DNA from: Deltaproteobacteria bacterium
Lineage (GTDB): Bacteria; Myxococcota_A; UBA9160; UBA4427
Length of the DNA: 46,725 nucleotides
NCBI GenBank assembly: GCA_002691205.1
Contig: NZHD01000095.1
Location: 1 to 46,725, forward strand
Direction of reading: 5' to 3'
Shown here piece after piece: positions 26,299-34,883 of this stretch. Position 1 is the first letter of the stretch; the number at the start of each line of letters is the position of its first letter. The notes below the pieces were generated by a model. That model saw only the letters and a list, made by a program, of their open reading frames with translations, ran no database searches and had not been told where the DNA came from. Position numbers and translations under genes: made by a program.

Positions 26299-27081
26299 AT
26301 GGGAACAAGGCACCTCAAAAAACGAACTGGGCTTTTCGCTGTCCTGGCAGGAGGGCTCCTCATAGCTGGAACAGCCCATTCCCTTCCGTCGGCCCCCAGT
26401 ATTTTCTTTTCTTCCGAAGAGATCGCCCCAGCGGATTATCACTCGTACGGCGAAGGAACTTCGACCTTTACGACGGACAACGACGGGGTGCAGCACGAAG
26501 AGTACACATGGATCCTCTCCTCCCCGCTTATCTTCAATGATATGCGAGTGGACAGCTGGGAGATGACCTTCGACCCTGACCCATACGTGGCCAACAACAT
26601 GACGGTCACCAACACAAGCTCAAGCAATCAGATTTTTTCGGCCAGTGCCCTCTTGCCCATTCCCGCATACGCCTATAACGAGGTGATCTCGTCTAGCATC
26701 GGAGTTTCAGCGACTGACGTGAATGGCGACGGCACGCTTTATTTTAGTAACTTAACGTCACCGTCGAGCACTCTGCCTCTGTATTCAGGCCAAGTGAATG
26801 GCGCTACTGCTTTGGAGATGAATCCAAACAGCAATGCGCTTCCCCTGACTGTGGCCGACTGCGGGGGACCGGGATGTACAGCGGTCAGCTCCGGATACGT
26901 TGCCCAACAATTCGTTCCTGCGGGTGTGGCCACCTCCATCGGATTAGAATTTAGGTTCATTCTCAGCCCAGGTGACTCCGCCTCGGTCACCGGTCGATTT
27001 GAGATTATTCCCGAGCCCGGAACCGCCCTGCTTCTCGGAGCTGGGCTGGTGGGACTGGGGCTCAGAGGACGACGAGCCTAA
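26299..27081 (+). CDS. PEP-CTERM sorted surface protein
   Basis: This 260-residue protein has a signal peptide (LFAVLAGGLLIAGTAHS) and a C-terminal exosortase tail. The tail starts at residue 238 with PEPGTALLLGAG, then a hydrophobic helix and final RRA. The body is beta-rich with many Ser, Thr and Asn and one Cys pair (DCGGPGC). It resembles generic PEP-CTERM cargo and I recognise no enzyme domain. It should be released to the cell surface or matrix after cleavage by an exosortase encoded elsewhere. GGTAAGG lies upstream of the ATG. It is convergent with the TonB-dependent receptor gene (59-bp gap, no clear terminator). Confidence 0.85.
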   Translation: MGTRHLKKRTGLFAVLAGGLLIAGTAHSLPSAPSIFFSSEEIAPADYHSYGEGTSTFTTDNDGVQHEEYTWILSSPLIFNDMRVDSWEMTFDPDPYVANNMTVTNTSSSNQIFSASALLPIPAYAYNEVISSSIGVSATDVNGDGTLYFSNLTSPSSTLPLYSGQVNGATALEMNPNSNALPLTVADCGGPGCTAVSSGYVAQQFVPAGVATSIGLEFRFILSPGDSASVTGRFEIIPEPGTALLLGAGLVGLGLRGRRA

Positions 27082-27140
27082 TCAAGAGAAGAGGCTTATT
27101 TCCGAGGGGCATCGAACCCGGGTACTCTTGGTCGAGTTCA

Positions 27141-29300
27141 TCAAAATCTGAAAGCCACACTGGTGGCTACACCTGCGCCCGGCGCCTGGTAACCGGATCC
27201 GTGCTCTCGGTAATCGGCGTCGGTAATATTTCGAACTTCAACAACCAGATCGAGGTTTTCACGTAAAGCCCACTGCGTACGTACGCCCAGGGTGGCCCAA
27301 CCTGGGGTCCCCTCTGGATTGATTCGGGGGTCTTGAATGTCACGATTGCTCAGTCGATTCTGAGATGCTGCAAAACGGACATACGGTTCAATCCAGATCC
27401 ATTCAAGAGGCTGGTAGGCCACGCCAACTCTTCCTTGAAAGGGTGGAATCCGGTCTGCCGGCTCAACTTCACCCCCTCGAACCTGTTGCTCACCCCACGT
27501 ATAAAAAGCCTCTGCGACCAAAAACACTTCGGAAGACAGAAGAACGCGCAGTGACCCCTCGACCCCCGCGAGACGCGCCAACTTCTCATTTGAGCTCTGC
27601 ACCACCGCGCGACCATCCGGCAGAGTGAGGCCCGTCAACACAGACGCGATTTTATCATTGTAATTTGAGTAGAAACCAAAGACTTCGGCATCGATTCGCG
27701 ACGCCGAATAAGTGAACCCGAAGTCATACGTATAAATAACTTCGGGGGAGAGATTTGTTGTCGGGACGTTGTACCGATTGCCCGGCCGCGGCCCAATCGT
27801 TCCCAAATCGAAAACATTAGGTGCCCTGAATCCACGACGAAAACTAGCGATCAGACTTAACTCGTCGGTGGGTGACCATACAAAACCAAGTGCGCCTGTG
27901 ACGTCCTGATTCACTTGGTTCTGGCTACGCTCGACGCTGGGGGCAATGTACGTATCAAAATAGCTGTACCTCAGGCCCCCGTTGACCTCTAGTGTCGGGA
28001 GAACTTGCATCACCACATCGGCGTAGACGCCATAGCTATTCATCTTGGAACCATTGGGAAAACGAGATATCCAAGGTTCGGTTGAGCCTGTGGCCACTTC
28101 CTCTCGGGTCCGCGTGCTTGAAACCCAGTCCAAATACGCATCCGCACCCCAGTTCAAATCGATCTGGTCCGTCACCTGACTCCGGCCCGCCAAAACCACG
28201 CCGAATAGCTCACTGGCATTCTGTTCTCGGAATTCATAGTCGTTCTCGGGGCTGGGGTAGGCTCGGGTAGTTCGATCATCACGAATTCGTTGAAAGGAGA
28301 CATCGAGGTCGAGCGTGCTCACTCCAGGGAACGGCTCTACTGTTTCATAATTGAGATGAGCAAAGAGTCTTTCCAAAGGTTGATACTGAAAAATCAATGA
28401 AGAGGGTTCAGTCTGCCCAAAACCAGCCACCAACTCATCATAACGAGGTGTGTCGGGTTGCTTCATGAATTGAAAGTCCCCGTTTAAACTCTGGCCATCA
28501 TCCAACGCCCAAGTAAACGCGGCGTCGGCTCCGACACTTTCAAAGGCCGTGGGGATCTGCTTTCCCGTGTCTCCTCCCCCGCGCAAATCACTCGTGGCAA
28601 GCCCGGTAAACCCACCCCTTAAGCCAAAGTCCTGACGCCCCACTTCGAATTCTGTTCGAACACCTCGAGCAAGGTTTGCTGATGCAAACATGCCCGAGAG
28701 GAGTCCGCGCATCTCCCAATCATCGCCCTCGAAATAAGGCCTACGACTCCTTACCGATACCACTCCCCCCATTGCATCACTTCCGTGACGGACCGAGGCG
28801 GGGCCACGAATGACATGAATCTCTTCGACTAAATGAGAATCCACAAGGTCTAGGTACGGATTCGGTGCCGACCGATAAATCGCATTATTCAAGCGCATCC
28901 CATCAACGACACTGAGCAAGCCTGAGCCTGTGAGACCTCGTAAAAAGGGGGAACCTTGACCCGCTGTGGTGGTTTGCATATGGATACTTCCCACGCCGCG
29001 CAGTGCGTCCGTCAACACCTCTGGGATCGCTCGGGTAATCTGCAACTCATCCACCCTAAAAAAAGAAACGGCCCCCTCGACTTGAGCGTGTCGCGATCGT
29101 GAACCTTCTACGCGGAGTGTCTCAATCGGGTCCGTCGCCTCAAGACCTCCTGCCGCGGGCAGCGAAGGCGAAACGGGCAACGGTTCCTCAGCTAAAAGCG
29201 AGGACGTCACGCAAAAAAACAAGGGAATCATCCAGAGCCCCGAAGCCCAGGCACCTCGTGGCCTCGCCTTCCAACTCATTCGACAAGCGTTTTTCTTCAC
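27141..29300 (-). CDS. TonB-dependent outer-membrane receptor
   Basis: This 719-residue protein has a signal peptide (SGLWMIPLFFCVTSSLLA), a TonB-box-like stretch (IETLRVEGSRS) and a plug domain (GSPFLRGLTGSGLLSVVDGM, then VEEIHVIRGPASVRHGSDAM). A 22-strand-type barrel follows, ending in aromatic F (VAFRF). It imports a scarce nutrient using TonB energy. The plug wording (NNAIYRSAPNPYLDLVD) resembles haem/haemoglobin and similar receptors, but that is only suggestive. The start is GTG at 29300; an ATG at 29279 is possible, and neither has a clear ribosome site. The upstream P-domain PEP-CTERM gene ends 27 bp before it, suggesting cotranscription and a shared extracellular substrate. Confidence 0.9.
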   Translation of the reverse strand: MKKNACRMSWKARPRGAWASGLWMIPLFFCVTSSLLAEEPLPVSPSLPAAGGLEATDPIETLRVEGSRSRHAQVEGAVSFFRVDELQITRAIPEVLTDALRGVGSIHMQTTTAGQGSPFLRGLTGSGLLSVVDGMRLNNAIYRSAPNPYLDLVDSHLVEEIHVIRGPASVRHGSDAMGGVVSVRSRRPYFEGDDWEMRGLLSGMFASANLARGVRTEFEVGRQDFGLRGGFTGLATSDLRGGGDTGKQIPTAFESVGADAAFTWALDDGQSLNGDFQFMKQPDTPRYDELVAGFGQTEPSSLIFQYQPLERLFAHLNYETVEPFPGVSTLDLDVSFQRIRDDRTTRAYPSPENDYEFREQNASELFGVVLAGRSQVTDQIDLNWGADAYLDWVSSTRTREEVATGSTEPWISRFPNGSKMNSYGVYADVVMQVLPTLEVNGGLRYSYFDTYIAPSVERSQNQVNQDVTGALGFVWSPTDELSLIASFRRGFRAPNVFDLGTIGPRPGNRYNVPTTNLSPEVIYTYDFGFTYSASRIDAEVFGFYSNYNDKIASVLTGLTLPDGRAVVQSSNEKLARLAGVEGSLRVLLSSEVFLVAEAFYTWGEQQVRGGEVEPADRIPPFQGRVGVAYQPLEWIWIEPYVRFAASQNRLSNRDIQDPRINPEGTPGWATLGVRTQWALRENLDLVVEVRNITDADYREHGSGYQAPGAGVATSVAFRF

Positions 29301-29327
29301 TGAGACGAAAGCCCGTTCAATCCAGCC

Positions 29328-32162
29328 CTAACTCAGACGACGACAACGACGCTTCCGTTCTGCCAGCAAGGACAAGACACCCACGAGGAGCATGGCACCC
29401 GCACCGGGTTCAGGCACAAAGGTCGGCTCAAGACACCACGAAACCAATTCGCCATCATCACCGCCCTCATAATCGGAGACCGAAACTCGCCAGGTGCCCG
29501 TGATCGATTCGCCGTCAAACGTTCCCAAGGCGGCGCTAGGCTTCAATTCACCTGAAATCGCAGGCGAAGAAGAGCTGCACTCATCTTCTGCGAAAGAGGC
29601 TGCATCGTCTGAAAGAGTAATATCAATATCGTCGTTTTCGCAGCCCAATGTTCCTAGCGCAGGAACACCGGGCCGGTCGATCATATTCACCGAAGTCCCT
29701 GTATCGACATGGGTCAAAACAACACCTAGATCTCCTACCCAACTGTGCGTCACATTGAGCTGAAGTTTCAAATCTTCAATGGTCCCAGGGTCGGAAATAG
29801 CCAAGTCCGAGACGGCACTATTCACGCCCGTGTCAATCGACAAACTCGGGCTCTCACAAAAGAGAGTGGGTGTAACGACGTCGAACGACCAAGCGGCTGA
29901 AGTCTCTGATCCACACGGATTCGTGGCACGAACCCGCCAGAAATGAGTCGTGCTTGAAGCCAGAGCCGTGGACACCTCATGCGTGGTGGCCGAACCCGTC
30001 CAGGTGTAGTCGATACTTGCAAAAGTGGCGTCGTCATCGATCTCAAGCGTATAGCTCGTCGCTTGTGCCACCGGATCCCAAGTCAAAGTGGGCGATGAAC
30101 TGCTTGAGGTGGAGGTATCTGCGGGCGAAATTAACGGAGGGGCCTCGCCGGAAAGGTCTGTCGTATACACATCGATACTGGCCGTGATGGTCGCTGCGTT
30201 CACGTCCTGCCCCTCGGCCACAATATTAAGAGTCTGTGAGCCTGCTTGGGTCGTGCCGTCCGTAGACAATTGCAAGTTCGCTGAATTTCCTGAGACCACC
30301 GGATTCGTGGAAAAAGTGCCCGAGAAGCCACTCGGCAAGTCGGCCAAAGAGAGAGTGACATCGCCGGAGAACCCCCCTAACCCAGTTACATCTAGAGCAA
30401 TGGGGTCAAGACTCGCCGGTGGAACGCAGACCGTCTGGGTAAGAGGTGAACCTGCGAGACTAATACTGCCGCCTTCACATCCGTCAAACGAGAAACTGGC
30501 GAGCTTGGTGGCCCAATTCCCCCCCGCTTTCCCATACTCACTGGTGTACCAAAAAGTACATCCGTCCACGGGATCCACATTGAGAGAAGAATAATCGCCC
30601 CACCGCTCAGAACTGTGTGAGCCCGTTCCCGACACGATGGTGGTCTCTCCCTGGCTCATCACACCGGCTGGATCACTCGAAAGGCGACCTGTGTACCGCA
30701 ACCCCGGGTACACTGCCGTGCTTGAAACGCTGTAGCCCAAGGCCAAATTTCCCGCTCGATCCATGGCGGCGCTCGACATCCAGCGGTTGAGGCTGTCGGG
30801 CGAATAGGTCCCTTCTTGATGAAGCGCCCAGTTGCCCGCTCCGGCCTTGCGAGCTTCCCACCATCGAATGCCGGCTTCATCATTGCCGCTCGTATCGGTC
30901 ACGTGACTCCCGACCAGCGACTCGTATGTCCCCATGTTCCGATACTGGACCCTCCACATAGACACTTCACGCAAAGGGTCAAGGCCGGGGCCTCCGCCGG
31001 GCTGGTCAATGCAGCTAAATGAGGTGAAGCCGCATAGGTGAGAGTCGAACTCAGACATTGGAAGAAGAACGGGGCCGGACAATTGTGACAGAGCCGGATT
31101 CGTCCAATCTACGGAGAGCTCAAAAATTTCCAAGTAGTCTTCGCTGGCGTTCGAACTGCTCGAGTTGTGGGCTTCGTCGTCACGATGACGGACGAAGAGC
31201 CCTGGGCTCCCGACGGGCGGCGCTAAGGTTCCATCGTGATCGGCAGGCGTTACCATTTGAAAACCAAAGGCGGCAAGGGACGACACGCTAAAGGTTTGCA
31301 TCGAGGCCGATGCTCCCACCAACATACTCGATCGATCGATGACATAAAGAGCAGGTCCCGAGCTCTCGTTGGTCCCTATGTAGTAGCCATCGGACCACAC
31401 GCCGAACTTCGGATAGTCAGGAAATTCAGACGCTTGAAACTCATAAGCATACCAACCACCGCTAATCGGGTTTGATGTAATTGCGACATAAACACACAGC
31501 TTATTTCCAAAATCTGAAAATTCGGAAAGCATCCACCGACCGGCCATCTCGTCGAAAAGAATAATGGGATCACCCGCACCCGTGGCACAATCTGATCCGC
31601 TCGTCGCTAAGGACTGCATGGATAAAGGTCCTGCAACGAGACTCCCGTCTGATTTGTCGTAAACGTTGAACGCAGAACCTCCACTCGTATTGGTCGCCTG
31701 AATCACATAGTTGTTGCCCACATCGAGAATCGTATCCGGCGGAGTCGCGCCACTAAAGGCAAGCCCTTCTATATTGAAATCCGGTGACGTAAAGGCCCTG
31801 CGCTGAGGGTAATTCCTCTGAATACCCATCAAGGGATCTTCCACCCTGGGCGGAGGCTTCACCTCTTTTAGATAGGTCTCGACTTTGGGGGAGACGTAAA
31901 ATCGCTTCGGAATATATTTGATGCCGTCGCCACGTCGCCAAGCACGCCTTCTCTGTTGACGTCGCAAATCGATCTTGCGAACCGACGGCTTGATTGCGGG
32001 CATCGATCGGGCGCCCACGGTGATACGCCGGGGCTTTAATTGGCGTTGAGCTTCCGCGGAGATGGGCACCATAAACGAATAGAGAAAGCCCAGAGCAACG
32101 AGCGCCCAAAGGCCGGCTCGAAAACGTCGTCTCCATTCTTCACTGAACCCGAACCCGTCCAT
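29328..32162 (-). CDS. Large PEP-CTERM protein with Fn3-like and proprotein-convertase P domains
   Basis: This 944-residue exported protein starts at the ATG at 32162; an in-frame GTG at 32216 would add 18 residues. A signal peptide ends at ISAEAQ. A basic stretch and a large beta-rich, propeller-like domain follow (about 100-560). Next is an Ig-like module with SGDVTLSLADLPSGFSGTF, of the type seen in secreted metalloproteases, then an Fn3-like module (about 680-770) and a P domain (about 775-916, SIDTGVNSAVSDLAISDPG). The tail begins PEPGAGAMLL and ends in a basic cluster (ERKRRCRR), a somewhat atypical exosortase signal. P domains usually sit behind subtilase domains, but no protease is fused here. 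It likely binds extracellular material. The TonB receptor gene follows after 27 bp. Confidence 0.85.
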   Translation of the reverse strand: MDGFGFSEEWRRRFRAGLWALVALGFLYSFMVPISAEAQRQLKPRRITVGARSMPAIKPSVRKIDLRRQQRRRAWRRGDGIKYIPKRFYVSPKVETYLKEVKPPPRVEDPLMGIQRNYPQRRAFTSPDFNIEGLAFSGATPPDTILDVGNNYVIQATNTSGGSAFNVYDKSDGSLVAGPLSMQSLATSGSDCATGAGDPIILFDEMAGRWMLSEFSDFGNKLCVYVAITSNPISGGWYAYEFQASEFPDYPKFGVWSDGYYIGTNESSGPALYVIDRSSMLVGASASMQTFSVSSLAAFGFQMVTPADHDGTLAPPVGSPGLFVRHRDDEAHNSSSSNASEDYLEIFELSVDWTNPALSQLSGPVLLPMSEFDSHLCGFTSFSCIDQPGGGPGLDPLREVSMWRVQYRNMGTYESLVGSHVTDTSGNDEAGIRWWEARKAGAGNWALHQEGTYSPDSLNRWMSSAAMDRAGNLALGYSVSSTAVYPGLRYTGRLSSDPAGVMSQGETTIVSGTGSHSSERWGDYSSLNVDPVDGCTFWYTSEYGKAGGNWATKLASFSFDGCEGGSISLAGSPLTQTVCVPPASLDPIALDVTGLGGFSGDVTLSLADLPSGFSGTFSTNPVVSGNSANLQLSTDGTTQAGSQTLNIVAEGQDVNAATITASIDVYTTDLSGEAPPLISPADTSTSSSSSPTLTWDPVAQATSYTLEIDDDATFASIDYTWTGSATTHEVSTALASSTTHFWRVRATNPCGSETSAAWSFDVVTPTLFCESPSLSIDTGVNSAVSDLAISDPGTIEDLKLQLNVTHSWVGDLGVVLTHVDTGTSVNMIDRPGVPALGTLGCENDDIDITLSDDAASFAEDECSSSSPAISGELKPSAALGTFDGESITGTWRVSVSDYEGGDDGELVSWCLEPTFVPEPGAGAMLLVGVLSLLAERKRRCRRLS

Positions 32163-32443
32163 CGCAGCATACTCTCTAAAACAGCAGAGGAGATTCAACT
32201 CCCTAAGCGGAAACACCTCTTTCCAGCGGCTCAGCCCAAGTGTAATGCCCGAACCTCTAAACCGCCTACCTCAAAACTGGCAAGCTCAGAGTCATCGTAC
32301 CATTCGGGAAACATTTTTGAACGAACGAAATCCACCGCCTACGACTTCCCGAAAAATCCACACTCCCCTTGGGGAGCTCTTCAATTAAGCCCCGATTCCT
32401 CTACGATCCATCAATCAAGCCCGTCGCTTGAGGAGAACCACTC
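32163..32443. other. Divergent intergenic region of the P-domain and DUF4097 genes
   Basis: No gene is supported. An inverted repeat CTCCCC-TT-GGGGAG lies at 32363-32376, and a GGAG ribosome site lies 8 nt before the ATG at 32444. Confidence 0.4.
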
Positions 32444-33265
32444 ATGCTCAGCCCTCGAATGCCATCTTCCCCCGGCCCGATCAAGGGCCTGCTTCTCTGC
32501 CTCGTCGCATTGACCCTCGGTGCTGGCTCCAGCCCACCCATACCCACCCCTGAGTCCGACTTTCTAATCCAAACCGAGCGTCAAGAAATCATCCTCCCAG
32601 AACCCACAACACTAAACATTTCGAATCCTTTAGGGGATATCCGAGCGCGGCGCGCCAAGGACAACCAACTCATTGTGATCAGCATCATCCAACGATTCCA
32701 AAAACATCAAGATGACGCGAAAACTACGATCCAAATCGAAAAGAATCGTGGTGAAATCAAAACCTCCTATCCCAGTGCCCTCGCGGGCTCCACAAAAAGC
32801 GGCATCAAAGGTCGAATCGACCTGACCTTGCTCGTGCCCGACGGAACAGATCTCAATCTTCAAACACAGAGCGGTCTGATTGAGATCAAAGGGGTGAAGG
32901 GGAAATTAAAGGCAGAGTCGAAATCCGGCCGGATTCGAATCTCCACCGCTCACGCGGTGGAGGCTCACTCCGGCTCCGGCATGGTTGGCGTCACCCTTAA
33001 AGCCCCGTCTCAAGAAGAACCTGCTCTGATGTCCACCAAGACTGGAAATATCCGAGCGGATTTTCCAGAGAAGCCTCTTCCCAGCCTTCTCGCCATGACA
33101 TCGGGGACAATCGACTCAAAGGGACTCAACCACGGTACCACTGCGCCGAAAGAAGACGCAGAAGTTCACAGAATTCAGATCGGCACGAAGCCCTTCATCG
33201 TACAAACGCGTAGCGAAGAAGGAGATATTGTCCTTCGGGCGCAAACGCCCGGCAGCCTACGCTGA
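32444..33265 (+). CDS. Exported DUF4097-like beta-repeat protein
   Basis: This 273-residue protein has a signal-like hydrophobic segment (GLLLCLVALTLGAGSS). The body is short regular beta repeats typical of DUF4097 (putative adhesin) proteins: NPLGDIRARRAKD, IDLTLLVPDGTDLNLQTQSG, IEIKGVKGKLKAESKSG, RIRISTAHAVEAHSGSG, then TGNIRADFPEK and SGTID. Such proteins form a right-handed beta structure; their function is mostly unknown. It is likely periplasmic or surface-attached. GGAG lies 8 nt before the ATG. Its 3' end is 15 bp from the convergent ferredoxin gene. It shares its upstream region with the P-domain PEP-CTERM gene, so co-regulation is possible. Confidence 0.75.
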   Translation: MLSPRMPSSPGPIKGLLLCLVALTLGAGSSPPIPTPESDFLIQTERQEIILPEPTTLNISNPLGDIRARRAKDNQLIVISIIQRFQKHQDDAKTTIQIEKNRGEIKTSYPSALAGSTKSGIKGRIDLTLLVPDGTDLNLQTQSGLIEIKGVKGKLKAESKSGRIRISTAHAVEAHSGSGMVGVTLKAPSQEEPALMSTKTGNIRADFPEKPLPSLLAMTSGTIDSKGLNHGTTAPKEDAEVHRIQIGTKPFIVQTRSEEGDIVLRAQTPGSLR

Positions 33266-33280
33266 AGTCAGAGAATACTT

Positions 33281-33766
33281 CTAGACTTCGTCGCGCAAGA
33301 ATAAATCGAGTAAAAGATCGAAACGCTTCTCCGTCATGGCCCCTCGGAGTGAACCGTCCATTCGAATTGTAGGCGCCTGAGCGCATTGTCCGAAACAGCG
33401 AAAGGGCTCTAGGCGAACCGCTCCTCCCGGAGTCGACTTAAAGGCATCGATGCCTAGTTTTTCCCGAGCTTGACGCAATAAATTCGCGCCCCCTCTGCGA
33501 GCACATGTCACCCCCGTACACACCAAAACACGATGAAGCCCCAGCGGAACATCAAGGAGACCGTCCTCTTGGTCAATCGCCCTTCGAAGGTCTTCTTCCC
33601 CTACCCCCGCGACTTCGCAAATGCGCGAGACGGCCCGTTCGGGCACGTATCCTAATCGCTCTTGCACCCCATAAGCGAAGGCAAGAGCCGTAGACGAGGC
33701 CTCGCAGCGAGCAATGGCTCGATCGATTTCTTCTCGTTCTAGATTTCTCGGTTCTTTAGTTGTCAT
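33281..33766 (-). CDS. NuoE-like [2Fe-2S] ferredoxin (thioredoxin-fold)
   Basis: This 161-residue protein matches the NuoE/HndA family, the 24-kDa subunit of complex I and of several hydrogenases and formate dehydrogenases. An N-terminal helical domain (AFAYGVQERLGYVPERAV) is followed by a thioredoxin-fold ferredoxin. The iron-sulfur ligands are intact: Cys83 and Cys88 (CTGVTC) and Cys124 and Cys128 (CFGQC). NuoE normally passes electrons from a NuoF flavoprotein, but no nuoF or other redox subunit is adjacent. Either the partner is encoded elsewhere or this is a stand-alone ferredoxin. A promoter-like pair leaves only a very short leader. Cytoplasmic. Orphan status is limited to this window. 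Confidence 0.82.
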   Translation of the reverse strand: MTTKEPRNLEREEIDRAIARCEASSTALAFAYGVQERLGYVPERAVSRICEVAGVGEEDLRRAIDQEDGLLDVPLGLHRVLVCTGVTCARRGGANLLRQAREKLGIDAFKSTPGGAVRLEPFRCFGQCAQAPTIRMDGSLRGAMTEKRFDLLLDLFLRDEV

Positions 33767-33777
33767 TTAGTGACCAG

Positions 33778-33807
33778 AGCATACAGCGACATGATTAAAA
33801 CAGACAA
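33778..33807 (-). promoter_or_regulatory. Candidate promoter of the NuoE-like gene with very short leader
   Basis: On the minus strand TTGTCT (33807-33802) and TATGCT (33783-33778) are separated by 18 bp. Transcription would start about five bases before the ATG at 33766, leaving no room for a Shine-Dalgarno sequence. Confidence 0.42.
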
Positions 33808-33956
33808 TTTATGCGGTCGATAAAAAGTTGACGCACAGAACCCGCCAACCAGCCAAAGCTCCGGAACCCACAAACCGCTAACCTTTTCTCCCCGGCGCTC
33901 TCGCTCTATGTTGAGAGCAAATTCTCGACTATGACTCGATTTTCAGGAGCTCAAAC

Positions 33957-34826
33957 ATGCAAGATCTCAAAGGCAAGGTGGCTGTGGTCACAGGCGGCGC
34001 CAGCGGCATCGGGTTGGCACTATGTGAGCGATTCCTCGAAGAAGGAATGAAAGTCGTCATGGCTGACATTGAAGAATCGGCTTTAAAGCGTGAATCAAAA
34101 CGACTCGCCGCCCTGGGCGGCGATGTTCTCGGCATCCCATGCGATGTTCGGGATCCCGAGGCCGTGAAAAGTCTTGCTGATGGAACTCTGGCTCACTTCT
34201 CAGGAGTCCATGTGCTTTGCAACAATGCTGGCGTCGCTCCCGTGGGCCCCATGCTCGATACCAGTCCGGACGACTGGAGATGGATCTTTGATGTCAACGT
34301 TCTCGGTGTCGCTCATGGCGTGACGACCTTCGCCCCAATTCTATTGGAAGCGGGCGAAGGACATATCGTAAACACTGCCTCCGAAGCAGGCCTCGCCTCC
34401 AACTCCCTGCTCGGCATGTACTGCGCCAGTAAACACGCTGTTGTTGGCCTCAGTGAATCTCTTTATCGCGAGCTCGCAGACACGGGAGTCGGAGTCTCTT
34501 GCCTATGCCCAAACCTCGTCGATACACAAATCTTTGAATCGGAAAGAAATCGAGACGACCGAAAGGAACTTCTGCCGTCTCAAACAGCCACCATAGCCCC
34601 ACTCCGCGAAGCCGTGTCTGCGATCGGCATCCCTCCCTCTAAGGTGTCCGGTGACGTGGTCGAGGCCATCAAACACAACCGCTTCTGGATTCTGACTCAC
34701 GACACGACAGAAGCCGTTGCAGCCACGCGCTTTCATGACCTGAAAACTCAAAGCAACCCATCGGATCCCTATCAGTTGCTCAGTGAGAATCCGGAACTCA
34801 CCGTCTTCTTCGAAACAAAAACATAG
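33957..34826 (+). CDS. Short-chain dehydrogenase/reductase
   Basis: This 289-residue classical SDR is an NAD(P)-dependent alcohol/ketone oxidoreductase with a Rossmann fold. The cofactor motif TGGASGIG is at 12-19, the structural NNAG at 89-92, catalytic Ser142 in TASEAG and the YxxxK pair at Tyr155 and Lys159 in YCASK. An acidic residue after strand 2 (VMADIEE) suggests NAD(H) preference. The last 80 residues, with KVSGDVVEAIKHNRFWILTHD, match the C-terminus of SDRs found beside fatty-acid and steroid catabolic genes. An AGGAG site lies 8 nt before the ATG. It is divergent from the NuoE-like gene (190-bp gap) and convergent with PhyH. Substrate unknown. Confidence 0.88.
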   Translation: MQDLKGKVAVVTGGASGIGLALCERFLEEGMKVVMADIEESALKRESKRLAALGGDVLGIPCDVRDPEAVKSLADGTLAHFSGVHVLCNNAGVAPVGPMLDTSPDDWRWIFDVNVLGVAHGVTTFAPILLEAGEGHIVNTASEAGLASNSLLGMYCASKHAVVGLSESLYRELADTGVGVSCLCPNLVDTQIFESERNRDDRKELLPSQTATIAPLREAVSAIGIPPSKVSGDVVEAIKHNRFWILTHDTTEAVAATRFHDLKTQSNPSDPYQLLSENPELTVFFETKT

Positions 34827-34883
34827 AAGCGCGAATCAAAAACGCCCACCCGACTCGAATTTTCACAAAGCCTGAGGCCTCCC

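Noticed and set aside
27107..27122. tRNA T-loop look-alike near the convergent PEP-CTERM/TonB receptor junction
   Set aside because: The T-arm-like bases have no matching acceptor stem, anticodon arm or D-arm around them.
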